The notes under the pieces: model-generated
Database searches by the model: none
Told to the model about the DNA's origin: nothing
The model's input: the letters and a program-made list of their open reading frames with translations, nothing else
Translations under genes and position numbers: made by a program
Assembly: GCA_945870465.1 (NCBI GenBank)
Contig: CAMBSS010000009.1
Location: 1 to 47,681, forward strand
DNA: 47,681 nt
Source: Bordetella parapertussis
GTDB taxonomy: Bacteria; Pseudomonadota; Gammaproteobacteria; Burkholderiales; SG8-41
Direction of reading: 5' to 3'
Shown here: positions 1-7,665 of the stretch, piece after piece
Layout: the number at the start of each line of letters is the position of its first letter
Position numbering within the stretch: position 1 is the first letter of the stretch

Positions 1-69
1 ACCTAGTAGCCGGTCGCGCTTCGTATCGGGCTTTGCAGTCTCGCAGGTCACAGCGGCAAGTTTTCCCAT
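1..69 (-). CDS. Tyrosine-type site-specific integrase, N-terminus only (runs off window)
   Basis: The minus strand starts ATG at 69 with an AGGAG ribosome site six bases upstream and stays open to the window edge. The 23 visible residues (MGKLAAVTCETAKPDTKRDR then LLG) resemble the DUF4102 arm-binding N-terminus of P4/phage-type integrases, where a 'KPD..RDRLLGDGGGLYL'-like stretch is common. Such enzymes insert and excise genomic islands or prophages at att sites. The catalytic domain is outside the window, so intactness cannot be judged. Three 12-bp repeats lie directly upstream. Short length limits certainty. Confidence 0.55.
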   Translation of the reverse strand, partial: MGKLAAVTCETAKPDTKRDRLLG

Positions 70-79
70 GTTCGCTCCT

Positions 80-115
80 TGGGTGGGATATTGGGTGGGA
101 CTATGGGTGGGATTC
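80..115. repeat. Three tandem 12-bp repeats (TGGGTGGGA + 3 nt) upstream of the integrase
   Basis: TGGGTGGGA occurs at 80-88, 92-100 and 104-112, in exact 12-bp register. The array ends 10 bases from the integrase start and abuts its ribosome site. Phased short repeats beside an integrase could be arm-type integrase or excisionase binding sites, or an operator for integrase autoregulation; this is inference. No tRNA or obvious att core is visible between this array and the next gene at 212. Confidence 0.7.
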
Positions 116-183
116 TATAGGCTGTCCAAGGAACAATCAAGCCGATAACGATAGCTTATATGTATAAAATTCAATTGCTTACA

Positions 184-206
184 TATAATACAGGAACACC
201 GAGGAA
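184..206 (+). promoter_or_regulatory. Probable -10 box and ribosome site of the EVE-domain gene
   Basis: A perfect TATAAT lies at 184-189 in an AT-rich stretch (150-195) that contrasts with the GC-rich genes, and a GAGGA ribosome site lies at 201-205 before the ATG at 212. No good -35 hexamer is found at 16-18 bases upstream, so the promoter call is tentative; the ribosome site is convincing. Confidence 0.35.
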
Positions 207-211
207 ATAAT

Positions 212-667
212 ATGCGTTATTGGCTGATGAAATCCGAACCCAGTGAATTCAGTATTGACGATCTCGCGAGCGAGCCGAAAAAATCGACTTCCTGGATAGG
301 TGTGCGCAATTACCAGGCGCGCAACTTCATGCGCGACCAGATGCAGCTCGGCGACCTCGTCCTGTTCTATCACTCGACCTGCGAAGTGCCGGGCATCGCC
401 GGCATCGCCGAAGTCAGCAAGCTCGCCTACCCCGACGAAACCCAATTCGACCGCAAGAGCGATTACTTCGACCCGAAAGCCACGCGCGACAATCCGCGCT
501 GGGTCCACGTCGATGTAAAACTGGTCAAAAAAACGCGGCTGGTGCCACTGTCGGAACTACGGGGTTACCCCAAGCTCGCCAAGATGCAGCTGCTGCAACG
601 CGGCAACCGACTGTCGATCACGCCAATTGATCCGGCGGAGTGGAAATTTATCGAGGGAATAATTTAG
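212..667 (+). CDS. EVE-domain protein (PUA-like fold)
   Basis: A 151-residue protein made entirely of one EVE domain. It begins MRYWLMKSEPSEFSIDDL, then has the hallmark WIGVRNYQARNFMRDQMQLG and 'GDLVLFYHS', followed by 'GIAGIAEVSK' and a PRWVHVDVKLV strand. EVE proteins of this length (bacterial relatives of human THYN1) have a PUA-like pocket thought to bind modified bases in DNA or RNA; no enzymatic role is established. The start is fixed by a GAGGA ribosome site. The next gene starts five bases after the stop, suggesting co-transcription. Its position next to an integrase start may be chance or may mark an island boundary. Confidence 0.93.
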   Translation: MRYWLMKSEPSEFSIDDLASEPKKSTSWIGVRNYQARNFMRDQMQLGDLVLFYHSTCEVPGIAGIAEVSKLAYPDETQFDRKSDYFDPKATRDNPRWVHVDVKLVKKTRLVPLSELRGYPKLAKMQLLQRGNRLSITPIDPAEWKFIEGII

Positions 668-671
668 CGCC

Positions 672-1133
672 ATGGGGGCATTGGAACTCAGGATTCCGCC
701 ACCTGCCATCACCGCCCTCGTCGCAGTGATGATGTGGGGAATTTCGTCGGTGACGCCGCCATTTGAAATCCCCGGCCTCATCCGCGTGCTCGCCACGGCA
801 TTGTTCGCTTTGACAGGTGTGTGCATCAGCATCGCCGGCGTCGTCGCGTTCCGGCGCGCAAAAACGACCATCAACCCAATGAAACCGGAGACAACGTCCG
901 CGCTGATTTTTTCGGGCATCTACGGACGTTCGCGCAATCCCATGTACGTCGGGATGTTGTTCGCCCTGGTCGCATGGGCGATATTTCTGTCCAGCGTCTG
1001 GGCGCTGCTCGGGCCGGTAGCCTTTGTTCTCTATATCAACCGGTTTCAGATCGAGCCGGAAGAGCGGGTTTTGACGGCCATGTTCGGCGCGGACTACGCC
1101 AAATACAAATCCGCGGTACGGCGGTGGCTGTAA
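672..1133 (+). CDS. Isoprenylcysteine/phospholipid methyltransferase-family membrane protein
   Basis: A 153-residue integral membrane protein with about four hydrophobic segments. It carries the family's C-terminal signature: 'SGIYGRSRNPMYVGM' (SAM-site RNPMY), then 'EPEERVL...FGADYAKYKSAV' ending in RRWL. This matches the ICMT/PEMT-like small methyltransferases that methylate membrane-embedded substrates with S-adenosylmethionine. Bacterial substrates are mostly unknown, so none is assigned. It starts five bases after the EVE gene; a GAGGGAA stretch at 653-659 is rather far to serve as its ribosome site, so it may rely on translational coupling. It converges with the CoA-transferase gene, with only nine bases between stops and no visible terminator. 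Confidence 0.88.
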   Translation: MGALELRIPPPAITALVAVMMWGISSVTPPFEIPGLIRVLATALFALTGVCISIAGVVAFRRAKTTINPMKPETTSALIFSGIYGRSRNPMYVGMLFALVAWAIFLSSVWALLGPVAFVLYINRFQIEPEERVLTAMFGADYAKYKSAVRRWL

Positions 1134-1142
1134 AAGCAGGCG

Positions 1143-2366
1143 TTAAACGATGCCGCCGGCCTTCAGCTTCGCAATCTCCGCCTCTTTCTTCTTCAGAACG
1201 CCTTTGAGTATTTCGTCCGTGTGCTGCCCCAGCACCGGCGGCGGGATTTCGTGCTTGATCGGCGTGCCTGAAAATTTCATCGGGCTCGCGACCAGCGGCA
1301 CCTTGCCGGCTGCGGCGTGCGGGAGTTCGATTTTCATGCCGCGCGCGAGAACCTGAGCCTCCTCGAAGACTTTTTCGATGGTATTGATCGGCCCGTTGGC
1401 GACGCCGGCGTCGTCCAGCAATTTGACCCATTCCTTCGTCGGCCGTTTCAGGAAAATTTCATTCAGGAGGCGCGTGATTTCGTCGCGGTTCTTGACGCGC
1501 TCGCCGTTAGTAGAGAAGCGAGGGTCTTTGGCGAGGTGGGTACAACCGGCGACGTCGCAGAATTTGTTGAAGAGATTGTCGTTGCCGCAGGCGAGGATCA
1601 GCGCGCCGTCGCTGGTCGTGAATGTCTGATAGGGCACAATGTTGGGATGCGCGTTGCCGAGCGGGCGCGGCGATTCGCCGGTCGCGAAGTAGTTCATCGC
1701 CTGATTGGCGAGGAAAGCGACGCATGAATCGAGCAGCGCCACGTCTATCCACTGGCCTTTGCCGGTCACCGCGCGGTTAGCGATTGCCGCACAGATGGCG
1801 ATGGTCGCGTACATGCCGGTCGTCAGATCGATAATGGGCACGCCGACGCGCTGCGGCCCGCCGCCCGGCAGGTCGTCGCGCTCGCCGGTGATGCTCATCA
1901 GCCCGCCCATGCCCTGCGCCATGAAGTCATAGCCGGGACGGTCCTTGTCGGGGCCGGTCTGGCCAAAGCCCGTCACCGAGCAATAGATGATGCCGGGGTT
2001 GAACGCCTTGATGTCTTCGTAGCCGAGGCCGTAGCGCGCGAGATCGCCGACCTTGTAATTTTCGATCAGCACATCGCAATCTTTTGCGAGCTCGCGCACG
2101 AGCTGCTGGCCTTCAGGTTTGGAAATATTGATGGTGATCGATTTCTTGCCGCGGTTCGCCGCGCAAAAATAGGCCGATTCTTTTGTGACATTTCCCGCCT
2201 CATCCTTGAGAAACGGCGGCGCATAGGCGCGCGAGTCGTCGCCTTTGAGCGGGCGCTCGACTTTGATGACTTCGGCGCCGAGGTCGGCGAGGTTCTGCGC
2301 CGCCCACGGTGCGGCGAGCACGCGCGAGAGGTCGAGCACTTTGATATGGGATAACGGTCCTGACAT
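1143..2366 (-). CDS. CaiB/BaiF family acyl-CoA transferase
   Basis: A 407-residue family III CoA-transferase that would move CoA between an acyl-CoA donor and a carboxylic acid. Visible family features are the N-terminal 'LSHIKVLDLSRVLAAPWAAQ', 'LADLGAEVIKVERP', 'NRGKKSITINI', 'PGYDFMAQGMGGLMS', and 'GVPIIDLTTGMYA', whose Asp (about residue 180) aligns with the catalytic Asp of CaiB. The ATG at 2366 is preferred over the in-frame GTG at 2375 because AAGGTGA lies at proper distance from the ATG. The crotonase upstream on the same strand suggests a shared acyl-CoA pathway. Donor and acceptor are not predictable; these enzymes often use succinyl-CoA or substrate-specific acyl-CoAs. Confidence 0.93.
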   Translation of the reverse strand: MSGPLSHIKVLDLSRVLAAPWAAQNLADLGAEVIKVERPLKGDDSRAYAPPFLKDEAGNVTKESAYFCAANRGKKSITINISKPEGQQLVRELAKDCDVLIENYKVGDLARYGLGYEDIKAFNPGIIYCSVTGFGQTGPDKDRPGYDFMAQGMGGLMSITGERDDLPGGGPQRVGVPIIDLTTGMYATIAICAAIANRAVTGKGQWIDVALLDSCVAFLANQAMNYFATGESPRPLGNAHPNIVPYQTFTTSDGALILACGNDNLFNKFCDVAGCTHLAKDPRFSTNGERVKNRDEITRLLNEIFLKRPTKEWVKLLDDAGVANGPINTIEKVFEEAQVLARGMKIELPHAAAGKVPLVASPMKFSGTPIKHEIPPPVLGQHTDEILKGVLKKKEAEIAKLKAGGIV

Positions 2367-2390
2367 GCGATTCACCTTTTAAGAAATTCG

Positions 2391-2526
2391 GCCGCAAAGG
2401 CGCGAAGGCGCAATGGAACCAAAATAATCGGAATAGTTGCGCGTTTTCGTCGATTCAATGATGCGCGGCTCTTCATAAGCAATTGCAAACCTTCGCGGCT
2501 TCTTTGCGCCTTCGCGCCTTTGCGGC
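2391..2526. repeat. Perfect 23-bp inverted repeat, GCAAAGG class
   Basis: Arm one at 2391-2413 (GCCGCAAAGGCGCGAAGG followed by CGCAA) is the exact reverse complement of 2504-2526, with 90 bases between. Each arm is made of near-tandem AAGGCGCG units. It lies between the crotonase stop (2535) and the CoA-transferase start (2366), both on the minus strand. Related but non-identical elements occur at 7666-7759 and 39767-39887. The interior has no ORF I can defend. Confidence 0.9.
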
Positions 2527-2534
2527 AATAGCCC

Positions 2535-3317
2535 TTAACGACCTGTGAATTTCGGCTTTTTCTTGTTGATAAAAGCATCGATGCCATTGCGATAGTCGTC
2601 GGTCTTGAGGTAATCGAAATTCGCGTCGATTTCCGCGCCGGTCAGCGGCGGTGCGCTAATAGTCAGGCGGCGGATGAATTGCTTGTGCCAACGCGCGACC
2701 AGCGGTGCGCCGTCCGCGATGCGGCGTGCGGTCGCGTAAGCCTCGCGCTCGACCTCGGCATCGGGCACGACGCGCGTAAGGAGCCCTTTGGCGAACGCCT
2801 CTTCCGCGCTCCATACGCGGCCCTCGAGCAGGATTTCTGCCGCGACCGCGCGCCCGGCGAGCGGAAGCAAGCCGGCGAGCTCGTCGTAAGCAATCGCAAA
2901 CCCCAGCCGGTTGATGGGCACGCCGAAGCGTCCCGACGTTGCGGCAATCCGCAGATCGCAGTTGCACGAGATTTCGAGGCCGCCGCCGACGCACGGCCCC
3001 TGGATCATGGCCACCGTCGGATGCCGGCATTCGCCGACCGCTCTCAACACGCCATATACGTATTCATGGTGATAGGTCTTGGCCTGCGCGAGTGTGGCGC
3101 GTTCGGCCACGAATTCGTCGATGTCGGCGCCTGCGGCAAATGCTTCATTGCCTGCGCCGCGCAGCACGATGCAGCGCAACGCGTCGTCGGCCGACAACTC
3201 GCCGAGCACGCGCGCAAGGTCGCGCCACATCGCGATGGTCAGCGCGTTGAGCTTGCCGGGATTATTGAGCGCGACGGTGGCGATATCGCCGTCGCGCGTG
3301 ACGTCTATGGTTGGCAA
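2535..3317 (-). CDS. Enoyl-CoA hydratase/isomerase (crotonase) family protein
   Basis: A 260-residue crotonase-fold protein. The two oxyanion-hole segments are clear: 'AFAAGADIDEF' and 'GPCVGGGLEIS'. The positions that carry the two catalytic glutamates in hydratases read 'FGVPINRLGFAIAYDELAGL', so neither Glu is in its canonical context; it may be another crotonase activity (isomerase, hydrolase, decarboxylase or lyase) rather than a plain hydratase. The only reasonable start is a TTG at 3317 with a weak GGA upstream. It is a clear paralogue of the crotonase at 23464, sharing 'RFGVPI', 'ILLEGRV' and 'ARWHKQFI'. It precedes the CaiB/BaiF gene. Confidence 0.9.
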   Translation of the reverse strand: MPTIDVTRDGDIATVALNNPGKLNALTIAMWRDLARVLGELSADDALRCIVLRGAGNEAFAAGADIDEFVAERATLAQAKTYHHEYVYGVLRAVGECRHPTVAMIQGPCVGGGLEISCNCDLRIAATSGRFGVPINRLGFAIAYDELAGLLPLAGRAVAAEILLEGRVWSAEEAFAKGLLTRVVPDAEVEREAYATARRIADGAPLVARWHKQFIRRLTISAPPLTGAEIDANFDYLKTDDYRNGIDAFINKKKPKFTGR

Positions 3318-3363
3318 AGGCGTGTCCGAAATGCGTATTTTACGGGTTCGCGTCGCGCTCAGG

Positions 3364-3684
3364 CTAGCGCAGGTAATTGAGCACTGTCAGCGCGGCCGCG
3401 CCGACGCAGACTGCCACGAACAAATTGCGGCGCAGTATGTAATAAGCGACGAGACCGAGTGCGCATGCGAGCAGCCGGTGCCAGGTCAGGCTGGTGGCGA
3501 GCAATCCGCTCGGCAGCACGATGATGCGCATCACGAGCCCGGCGATCATCGAGTACGTCACGCAGGTCACCCATATGAACAAATCGCTGTTGACCGAGAC
3601 GCGCTCCGACAGCAGCACGCCGAGGCCGCGCCAGAAATAAGTGCCCAGTGCGCACACTGTCAGCAAGAGCCAGACTTCAGGCAT
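3364..3684 (-). CDS. azlD: AzlD-family branched-chain amino acid exporter subunit
   Basis: A 106-residue membrane protein (start MPEVWLLLTVCALGTYFWRG) with four hydrophobic segments and the AzlD-like 'GLVMRIIVLPSGLL' region. AzlD is the small partner of AzlC in LIV-E type exporters of branched-chain or related amino acids. The ATG at 3684 overlaps the end of azlC by eight bases (azlC stop 3677-3679), which argues for translational coupling and fixes this start over longer in-frame options. The partner subunit immediately upstream supports the assignment; transported substrate is inference from the family. Confidence 0.85.
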   Translation of the reverse strand: MPEVWLLLTVCALGTYFWRGLGVLLSERVSVNSDLFIWVTCVTYSMIAGLVMRIIVLPSGLLATSLTWHRLLACALGLVAYYILRRNLFVAVCVGAAALTVLNYLR

Positions 3685-4381
3685 GTTTGCGCTCCAGCAT
3701 TTTGTGGATCGCGAAAGCGAGGGTGCCGCCGGCAAACCCGGCGATAAGCACACTCCATTGCGGCGTCACCAGGTAAAGCAGCGGCCCGGCGAGCCCGCCG
3801 CAGGCCAGCGCGACCGCCACCATCCGGGTGCGTATTTCGACGATCAAAAACACGACGAAATAAACAGGCGCCAGGAACACCATGCCGATCTGCAATACCG
3901 CCGGAATCGACTCCGCAATGTAGAAACCGATTGCGCCAGCGCACACGCCGATCGAAATGAAACCAACCGCCAAACCATACAAAAATGCAATCCGCTCCTC
4001 CGGTGGCATCTCCGGACCGCGGCGCATGCAAATGATCCACGAACTCATGGCGACGCATTGCGCCGCAGCGTAATAAACCCATGGCCGGTTGCCGCGATGC
4101 CGGATGACCGGCATCAGCGTCACCGTCATCGGCAGAAAGCGCGCATTGGTCAGCATCACGGCGAGCAGGATGGCGATCATAGGCGCACCGAGCTGCCACA
4201 TGTCGATCATCACGAGCTGTCCCGGCAGCGCCCATATGGTGATCGTCGAAGCGATGACTATCCACACCGGGATGCCGCTGGCGAAGGCGAGCGCACCAAA
4301 ACCCAGATAAGTTGCGCCGAGTACCGCGCCCGGCACGCCGAGAGCTTCGCGCACGCCGGCGCGGAAGGCGGCGGTACGCAT
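3677..4381 (-). CDS. azlC: AzlC-family branched-chain amino acid permease
   Basis: A 234-residue polytopic membrane protein. It starts 'MRTAAFRAGVREALGVPGAV', typical of AzlC, and has the conserved 'WALPGQLVMIDMWQLGAP' and 'LTNARFLPMTVTLMP' segments (compare 'GAGQFA' and 'LRHLLLG...LMP' zones of the family). It would form the large subunit of an export pump with AzlD. It begins three bases after the stop of the SMP-30 gene, so the three genes 4385-5311, azlC and azlD probably form one minus-strand operon. The combination of a lactonase-like protein with an amino acid exporter has no obvious metabolic logic and may simply be positional. Confidence 0.92.
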   Translation of the reverse strand: MRTAAFRAGVREALGVPGAVLGATYLGFGALAFASGIPVWIVIASTITIWALPGQLVMIDMWQLGAPMIAILLAVMLTNARFLPMTVTLMPVIRHRGNRPWVYYAAAQCVAMSSWIICMRRGPEMPPEERIAFLYGLAVGFISIGVCAGAIGFYIAESIPAVLQIGMVFLAPVYFVVFLIVEIRTRMVAVALACGGLAGPLLYLVTPQWSVLIAGFAGGTLAFAIHKMLERKHA

Positions 4382-4384
4382 CCG

Positions 4385-5311
4385 CTACTGGTGCGCGAAC
4401 ATTTTCTTGCCGGCAACCGGCAGCTTTGCCATCAGGATATCGCCGGACAATGACTCCGTGATGTAAAGCGTCTTCAGGTCGGGGCCGCCGAACGCGATAT
4501 TCGCGAGGTGATGGTGCTTGTGATCTTCCGAGTAAACCAGATGGGTCGGCAGCATGTTGCTGTCGAAGCGCCAGATACCGACCCCGAGCTGGCAGACGAG
4601 GATGCCGTTTTCGGAATCCATCTCGACGCCGTCGGGCCCGCCGACGCCGCCGGACAACTGCACCGCGACGCCGGTCTTGGAAATCGTGCCGTCGGCCATT
4701 AGCGGCAGCCGCCAGATCTGCTGCGCGCGGGTAACACCGACGTAGACATGCTTGTCGGTGGTCGACAGCGTGATGCCGTTCGGACTCGGCACGTTGTCGC
4801 ACAGCCGGTCGAGTCTGCCCTTGGTGTCGAGACGGTAGACGCGGCCGGTCGGATCGGCGATACCGGTCTGCCCCTGGTCGGTGAAGTAGAGGTCGCCATT
4901 GGCAGCGAAGTGCAGGTCGTTCAATCCCTTGAAGCCTTCGCTGAACGCCGTGCGCAGCACCGTTTCGAGCTTGCCGGTTTTCGGATCGAGCACCAGCAGG
5001 CCTTCCTTGTAATCGCAGATGAAGATGCGGCCGTCCTTATGGATCTTGAGGCCGTTCGGCCAGCCGTCGTACTGCGTGACCAGCTCCCACTCTTTTTTCG
5101 GCGTGATGCGGAAGATGCGCCCGAACGGAATGTCGACGAACCACAGGTTGCCGTCGCGATCGAACGACGGGCCTTCGAGAAAACATTCGACTTCGGCATT
5201 CTGGCGGTTGGGGTCCGACCACGACGAACGCGACTTCTTGCGAAACTTGGCCGGCATCGACATGAAGACTTCGGTCTTGATCAATTGCAAAGGCTGGAAT
5301 GGGTTGAACAT
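4385..5311 (-). CDS. SMP-30/gluconolactonase-like beta-propeller protein
   Basis: A 308-residue predicted six-bladed beta-propeller with SMP-30/LRE motifs: 'ECFLEGPSFDRDGNLWFVDI', 'GWPNGLKIHKDGRIFICD', 'GLNDLHFAANGDLYFTD', 'VPSPNGITLS', 'GGPDGVEMDSENG'. The E in 'LEGP', N in 'LND', N in 'SPNG' and D in 'GPDG' match the usual metal and active-site positions of gluconolactonases. Likely reaction: hydrolysis of a sugar-acid or other lactone. The ATG at 5311 (MFNPFQPL) has GAGGA six bases upstream; longer in-frame starts lack this. No signal peptide is seen, suggesting cytoplasm. It is divergent from the Bug and enolase-superfamily genes at 5502-7656, which could share a carboxylate or sugar-acid pathway. 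Confidence 0.9.
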   Translation of the reverse strand: MFNPFQPLQLIKTEVFMSMPAKFRKKSRSSWSDPNRQNAEVECFLEGPSFDRDGNLWFVDIPFGRIFRITPKKEWELVTQYDGWPNGLKIHKDGRIFICDYKEGLLVLDPKTGKLETVLRTAFSEGFKGLNDLHFAANGDLYFTDQGQTGIADPTGRVYRLDTKGRLDRLCDNVPSPNGITLSTTDKHVYVGVTRAQQIWRLPLMADGTISKTGVAVQLSGGVGGPDGVEMDSENGILVCQLGVGIWRFDSNMLPTHLVYSEDHKHHHLANIAFGGPDLKTLYITESLSGDILMAKLPVAGKKMFAHQ

Positions 5312-5383
5312 ATTGCGTCCTCGAGAATTAGACTTCGCTGCAAAAGCGTGAGGCCGTAAGGTAGCGGAGAACGCCGGGATTGC

Positions 5384-5411
5384 CAACCGCAGCCCGGCGT
5401 GGCGGTTGACA
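5384..5411. promoter_or_regulatory. Candidate operator/promoter between the SMP-30 and Bug genes
   Basis: A 7-bp inverted repeat CAACCGC (5384-5390), N11, GCGGTTG (5402-5408) overlaps a perfect TTGACA -35 hexamer at 5406-5411 reading toward the Bug gene. The -10 about 17-18 bases later is poor (TACGGT, 5430-5435). The geometry in a divergent intergenic region suggests a repressor or activator site. No regulator gene lies adjacent, so the binding protein is unknown. Confidence 0.35.
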
Positions 5412-5501
5412 TCGCGAGGCCTTGAGGGTTACGGTGCGCTGGTGCGGCCAAAGCGTGGCGTTAATTGCACGCGCTGCCCCGTTACCCCTCGAGGAGAAAT
5501 C

Positions 5502-6482
5502 ATGCAACGTTTATTGCCCGCCGCATTGCTCACCATCAGCCTGAGTTTCATTACGATCGCAAGCTACGCGCAGGATTTTCCTGTGCGCGGAATCAACCTC
5601 ATCGTGCCGAACCCGCCGGGCGGCATGAACCAGATACACGCGCAGCCGCTGGGTGCGGTGATCGAAAAGCTCTACAAGCAGCCGGCGCCGGTGCTCAACA
5701 AGCCGGGCGCCACTGCCGCGGCCGGCACCGCGTTCGTCGCCAACCAGGCGCCCGACGGTTACAACCTGCTGGTGACGACGCCCAACCTCTATCTCGCGAC
5801 CGAGAAAGACAAACTGTTCGGCATCCAGTCGCCGTACACGCTGGAGCAGATCGTGCCTGTTGCGCTCTTGAGCGCCGATCCACTGGCCTTCTGCGTGCAA
5901 ACCGAAAACCCCATCAAATCGATCAAGGAACTGGTTGCCGCCGCCAAGGCGAAACAGGGCGCGATGTCTTTCTCGTCATCCGGACCGTACGGCATCACCC
6001 ACGTGCCGGCGGCGATGTTCATGGATGCGGCCGGCATCAAGATGCGCCACGTGCCGACCACTGGCGGCGGGCCGGCAGTGATCCAGCTTCTGGGCGGCCA
6101 CGTGGACATGCATGACGGCGGGCTTGCCGCGGTGTTCCCGCACATCAAGTCTGGCAAGCTGCGCCCGTTGGGGCTCAGCGACGTGAAACGCTCGGCCGCG
6201 CTGCCCGACGTGCCGACCATGAAAGAAGCCGGCTATGACGTTGAAGCGTATTTGTGGGTGGGCCTTTTCACTACCCACGGCGTGCCGGAACCCATCATGA
6301 CGAAGTTGCGCGACGTCGTTCGCAAGTCGGTCGCCGACCCGCTGTTTCAGGACGCCATGGCGAAATCGCAGGTCGTGATCGACTATCGCGATGCGCCGGA
6401 CTTCAAAAAGTTTTTCGATGCCGACTACAAGCGCCTGGCGGGCGCGGTCAAGGCTATCGGGCGCATCGAAGACACCAAGTAA
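5502..6482 (+). CDS. Bug/TctC-family periplasmic solute-binding protein (divergent pocket)
   Basis: A 326-residue exported protein: signal peptide to about residue 23 (MQRLLPAALLTISLSF... SYAQ), then 'DFPVRGINLIVPNPPGG'. GAGGAG at 5491-5496 fixes the ATG at 5502. The family's 'PDGY' loop, 'LGLSDVKRSAALPDVPTMKEAG' segment and C-terminal region are present. The usual PGGGTD-type ligand loop instead reads PPGGMNQIHAQ, so the conserved Asp is missing; ligand chemistry may differ from ordinary carboxylate-binding Bugs. It is followed 19 bases later by an enolase-superfamily enzyme, making it a plausible receptor for that enzyme's substrate. No TctA/TctB transporter genes are nearby. Confidence 0.93.
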   Translation: MQRLLPAALLTISLSFITIASYAQDFPVRGINLIVPNPPGGMNQIHAQPLGAVIEKLYKQPAPVLNKPGATAAAGTAFVANQAPDGYNLLVTTPNLYLATEKDKLFGIQSPYTLEQIVPVALLSADPLAFCVQTENPIKSIKELVAAAKAKQGAMSFSSSGPYGITHVPAAMFMDAAGIKMRHVPTTGGGPAVIQLLGGHVDMHDGGLAAVFPHIKSGKLRPLGLSDVKRSAALPDVPTMKEAGYDVEAYLWVGLFTTHGVPEPIMTKLRDVVRKSVADPLFQDAMAKSQVVIDYRDAPDFKKFFDADYKRLAGAVKAIGRIEDTK

Positions 6483-6501
6483 TATAGGCCAGGATTCTGA
6501 C

Positions 6502-7656
6502 GTGGACAGCCTGACGACGCCTTCCCGCAATATCGTTACCGCGGCCGCGGGCATGGCAATCAAGCGCATCGAGCCGATTGCCGTCAGCCTGCCAATGACG
6601 CGGCCGATGAAAATGGCCGGGGTGCTGATCACGGCCGCCGACAACGTTCTGGTCAGGGTCGAACTCGAAAGCGGTCACGCCGGCTGGGGCGAAGCCGCCT
6701 CGGCGCATTCGATGACCGGGGAAACGGTCGAGAGCATGATGGCGGCGATCCGCCACATGGCGCCATCGCTGGCGAATATGGACGGCGCCGACATCGCCGC
6801 GGTCAGCCGGCGCATGGGCCAGCTGATGTACTACAATCAGTCGGCGAAATCGGCGGTCGAAATGGCATTGCACGATGCGTTGGGCAAAGCGGCCGGCAAA
6901 CCGGTATTCGAATTGCTCGGCGGCAAAAAGCGCTCGCGGGTGCCGGTGCTCTGGCTGCTCGGCACCGGCAGCATAGACGGCGATATCGCTGAGGCGCGCG
7001 CCAAACACGCAGCGGGATTCGTCGCGTTCAAAGTCAAAGTCGGGATCGGTGCGGCGCTAGATGATGCGATGCGCACGCGCCGAGTGTGCGAGGCCCTCGG
7101 CACAGGACTGCTGATTTCGGCCGATGCAAACCAGGGTTATAGCGTCGAGCAGGCGCTTGCATATGTAAAAGCGGTCGATGGTGCAGGACTCGATTTTTTC
7201 GAACAGCCCATTGCCGGCGGCGATATCGACGGCATGGCAAAAATCGCGGCCGCAACCAATATTCCCATCGCCTTCGATGAAGGGCTGCACGGTATCGAAG
7301 ACCTCGAGCAGCACCATCGACGCAAGGCCGCGCGCGGCTGCAGCCTCAAGACCATCAAACTCGGCGGTCTGCGCGGCGTGATGGCGGCCGGTGTGCTGTG
7401 CCAGCAGCTTGAGATGAAAGTGAATCTCGCCTGCAAGGTCGCCGAATCCGGTATCGCAGCGGCGGCGCTGATGCATCTCGCCGCGGCCGTCCCCGCCGTC
7501 GATTGGGGCGTCAGCATTTCAAACCAGTACCTCGCCGACGACATCGTGCGCGCGACCATCAAGGTCGTTGACGGTCACGCCGAAGTTCCAGCGGGCGCTG
7601 GGCTGGGTGTTGACGTGGATGAAGCGAAGGTGCGCAAATACACGCGCACCGTATAA
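6502..7656 (+). CDS. Enolase-superfamily enzyme (muconate-lactonizing/mandelate racemase type)
   Basis: A 384-residue protein from the GTG at 6502 (AGGA at 6491-6494); an ATG at 6553 giving MAIKRIEPIAVSLPM is the alternative start and fits the family N-terminus well. Numbering from the GTG, the barrel shows 'FKVKVG' (K177/K179), Mg ligands D208 ('SADANQGY'), E234 ('FFEQPI') and D259 ('IAFDEGL'), and K286 ('KTIKLGG'). A KxK plus opposing Lys marks the muconate-lactonizing subgroup (cycloisomerases, dipeptide epimerases, OSBS-like enzymes) rather than mandelate racemase, which uses His-Asp. Substrate is unknown; the Bug receptor upstream and the divergent lactonase suggest a carboxylic acid or lactone pathway. 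Confidence 0.88.
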   Translation: MDSLTTPSRNIVTAAAGMAIKRIEPIAVSLPMTRPMKMAGVLITAADNVLVRVELESGHAGWGEAASAHSMTGETVESMMAAIRHMAPSLANMDGADIAAVSRRMGQLMYYNQSAKSAVEMALHDALGKAAGKPVFELLGGKKRSRVPVLWLLGTGSIDGDIAEARAKHAAGFVAFKVKVGIGAALDDAMRTRRVCEALGTGLLISADANQGYSVEQALAYVKAVDGAGLDFFEQPIAGGDIDGMAKIAAATNIPIAFDEGLHGIEDLEQHHRRKAARGCSLKTIKLGGLRGVMAAGVLCQQLEMKVNLACKVAESGIAAAALMHLAAAVPAVDWGVSISNQYLADDIVRATIKVVDGHAEVPAGAGLGVDVDEAKVRKYTRTV

Positions 7657-7665
7657 ACAATAACT

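Noticed and set aside
2367..2375. GTG start at 2375 for the CaiB/BaiF CoA-transferase
   Set aside because: The ribosome site AAGGTGA overlaps this GTG, while the ATG at 2366 lies at the right distance from it.
2391..2526. CRISPR-like array from repeated AAGGCGC units
   Set aside because: Units are 7-10 bp, arranged as two inverted arms rather than regular direct repeats with unique spacers, and no cas genes are present.
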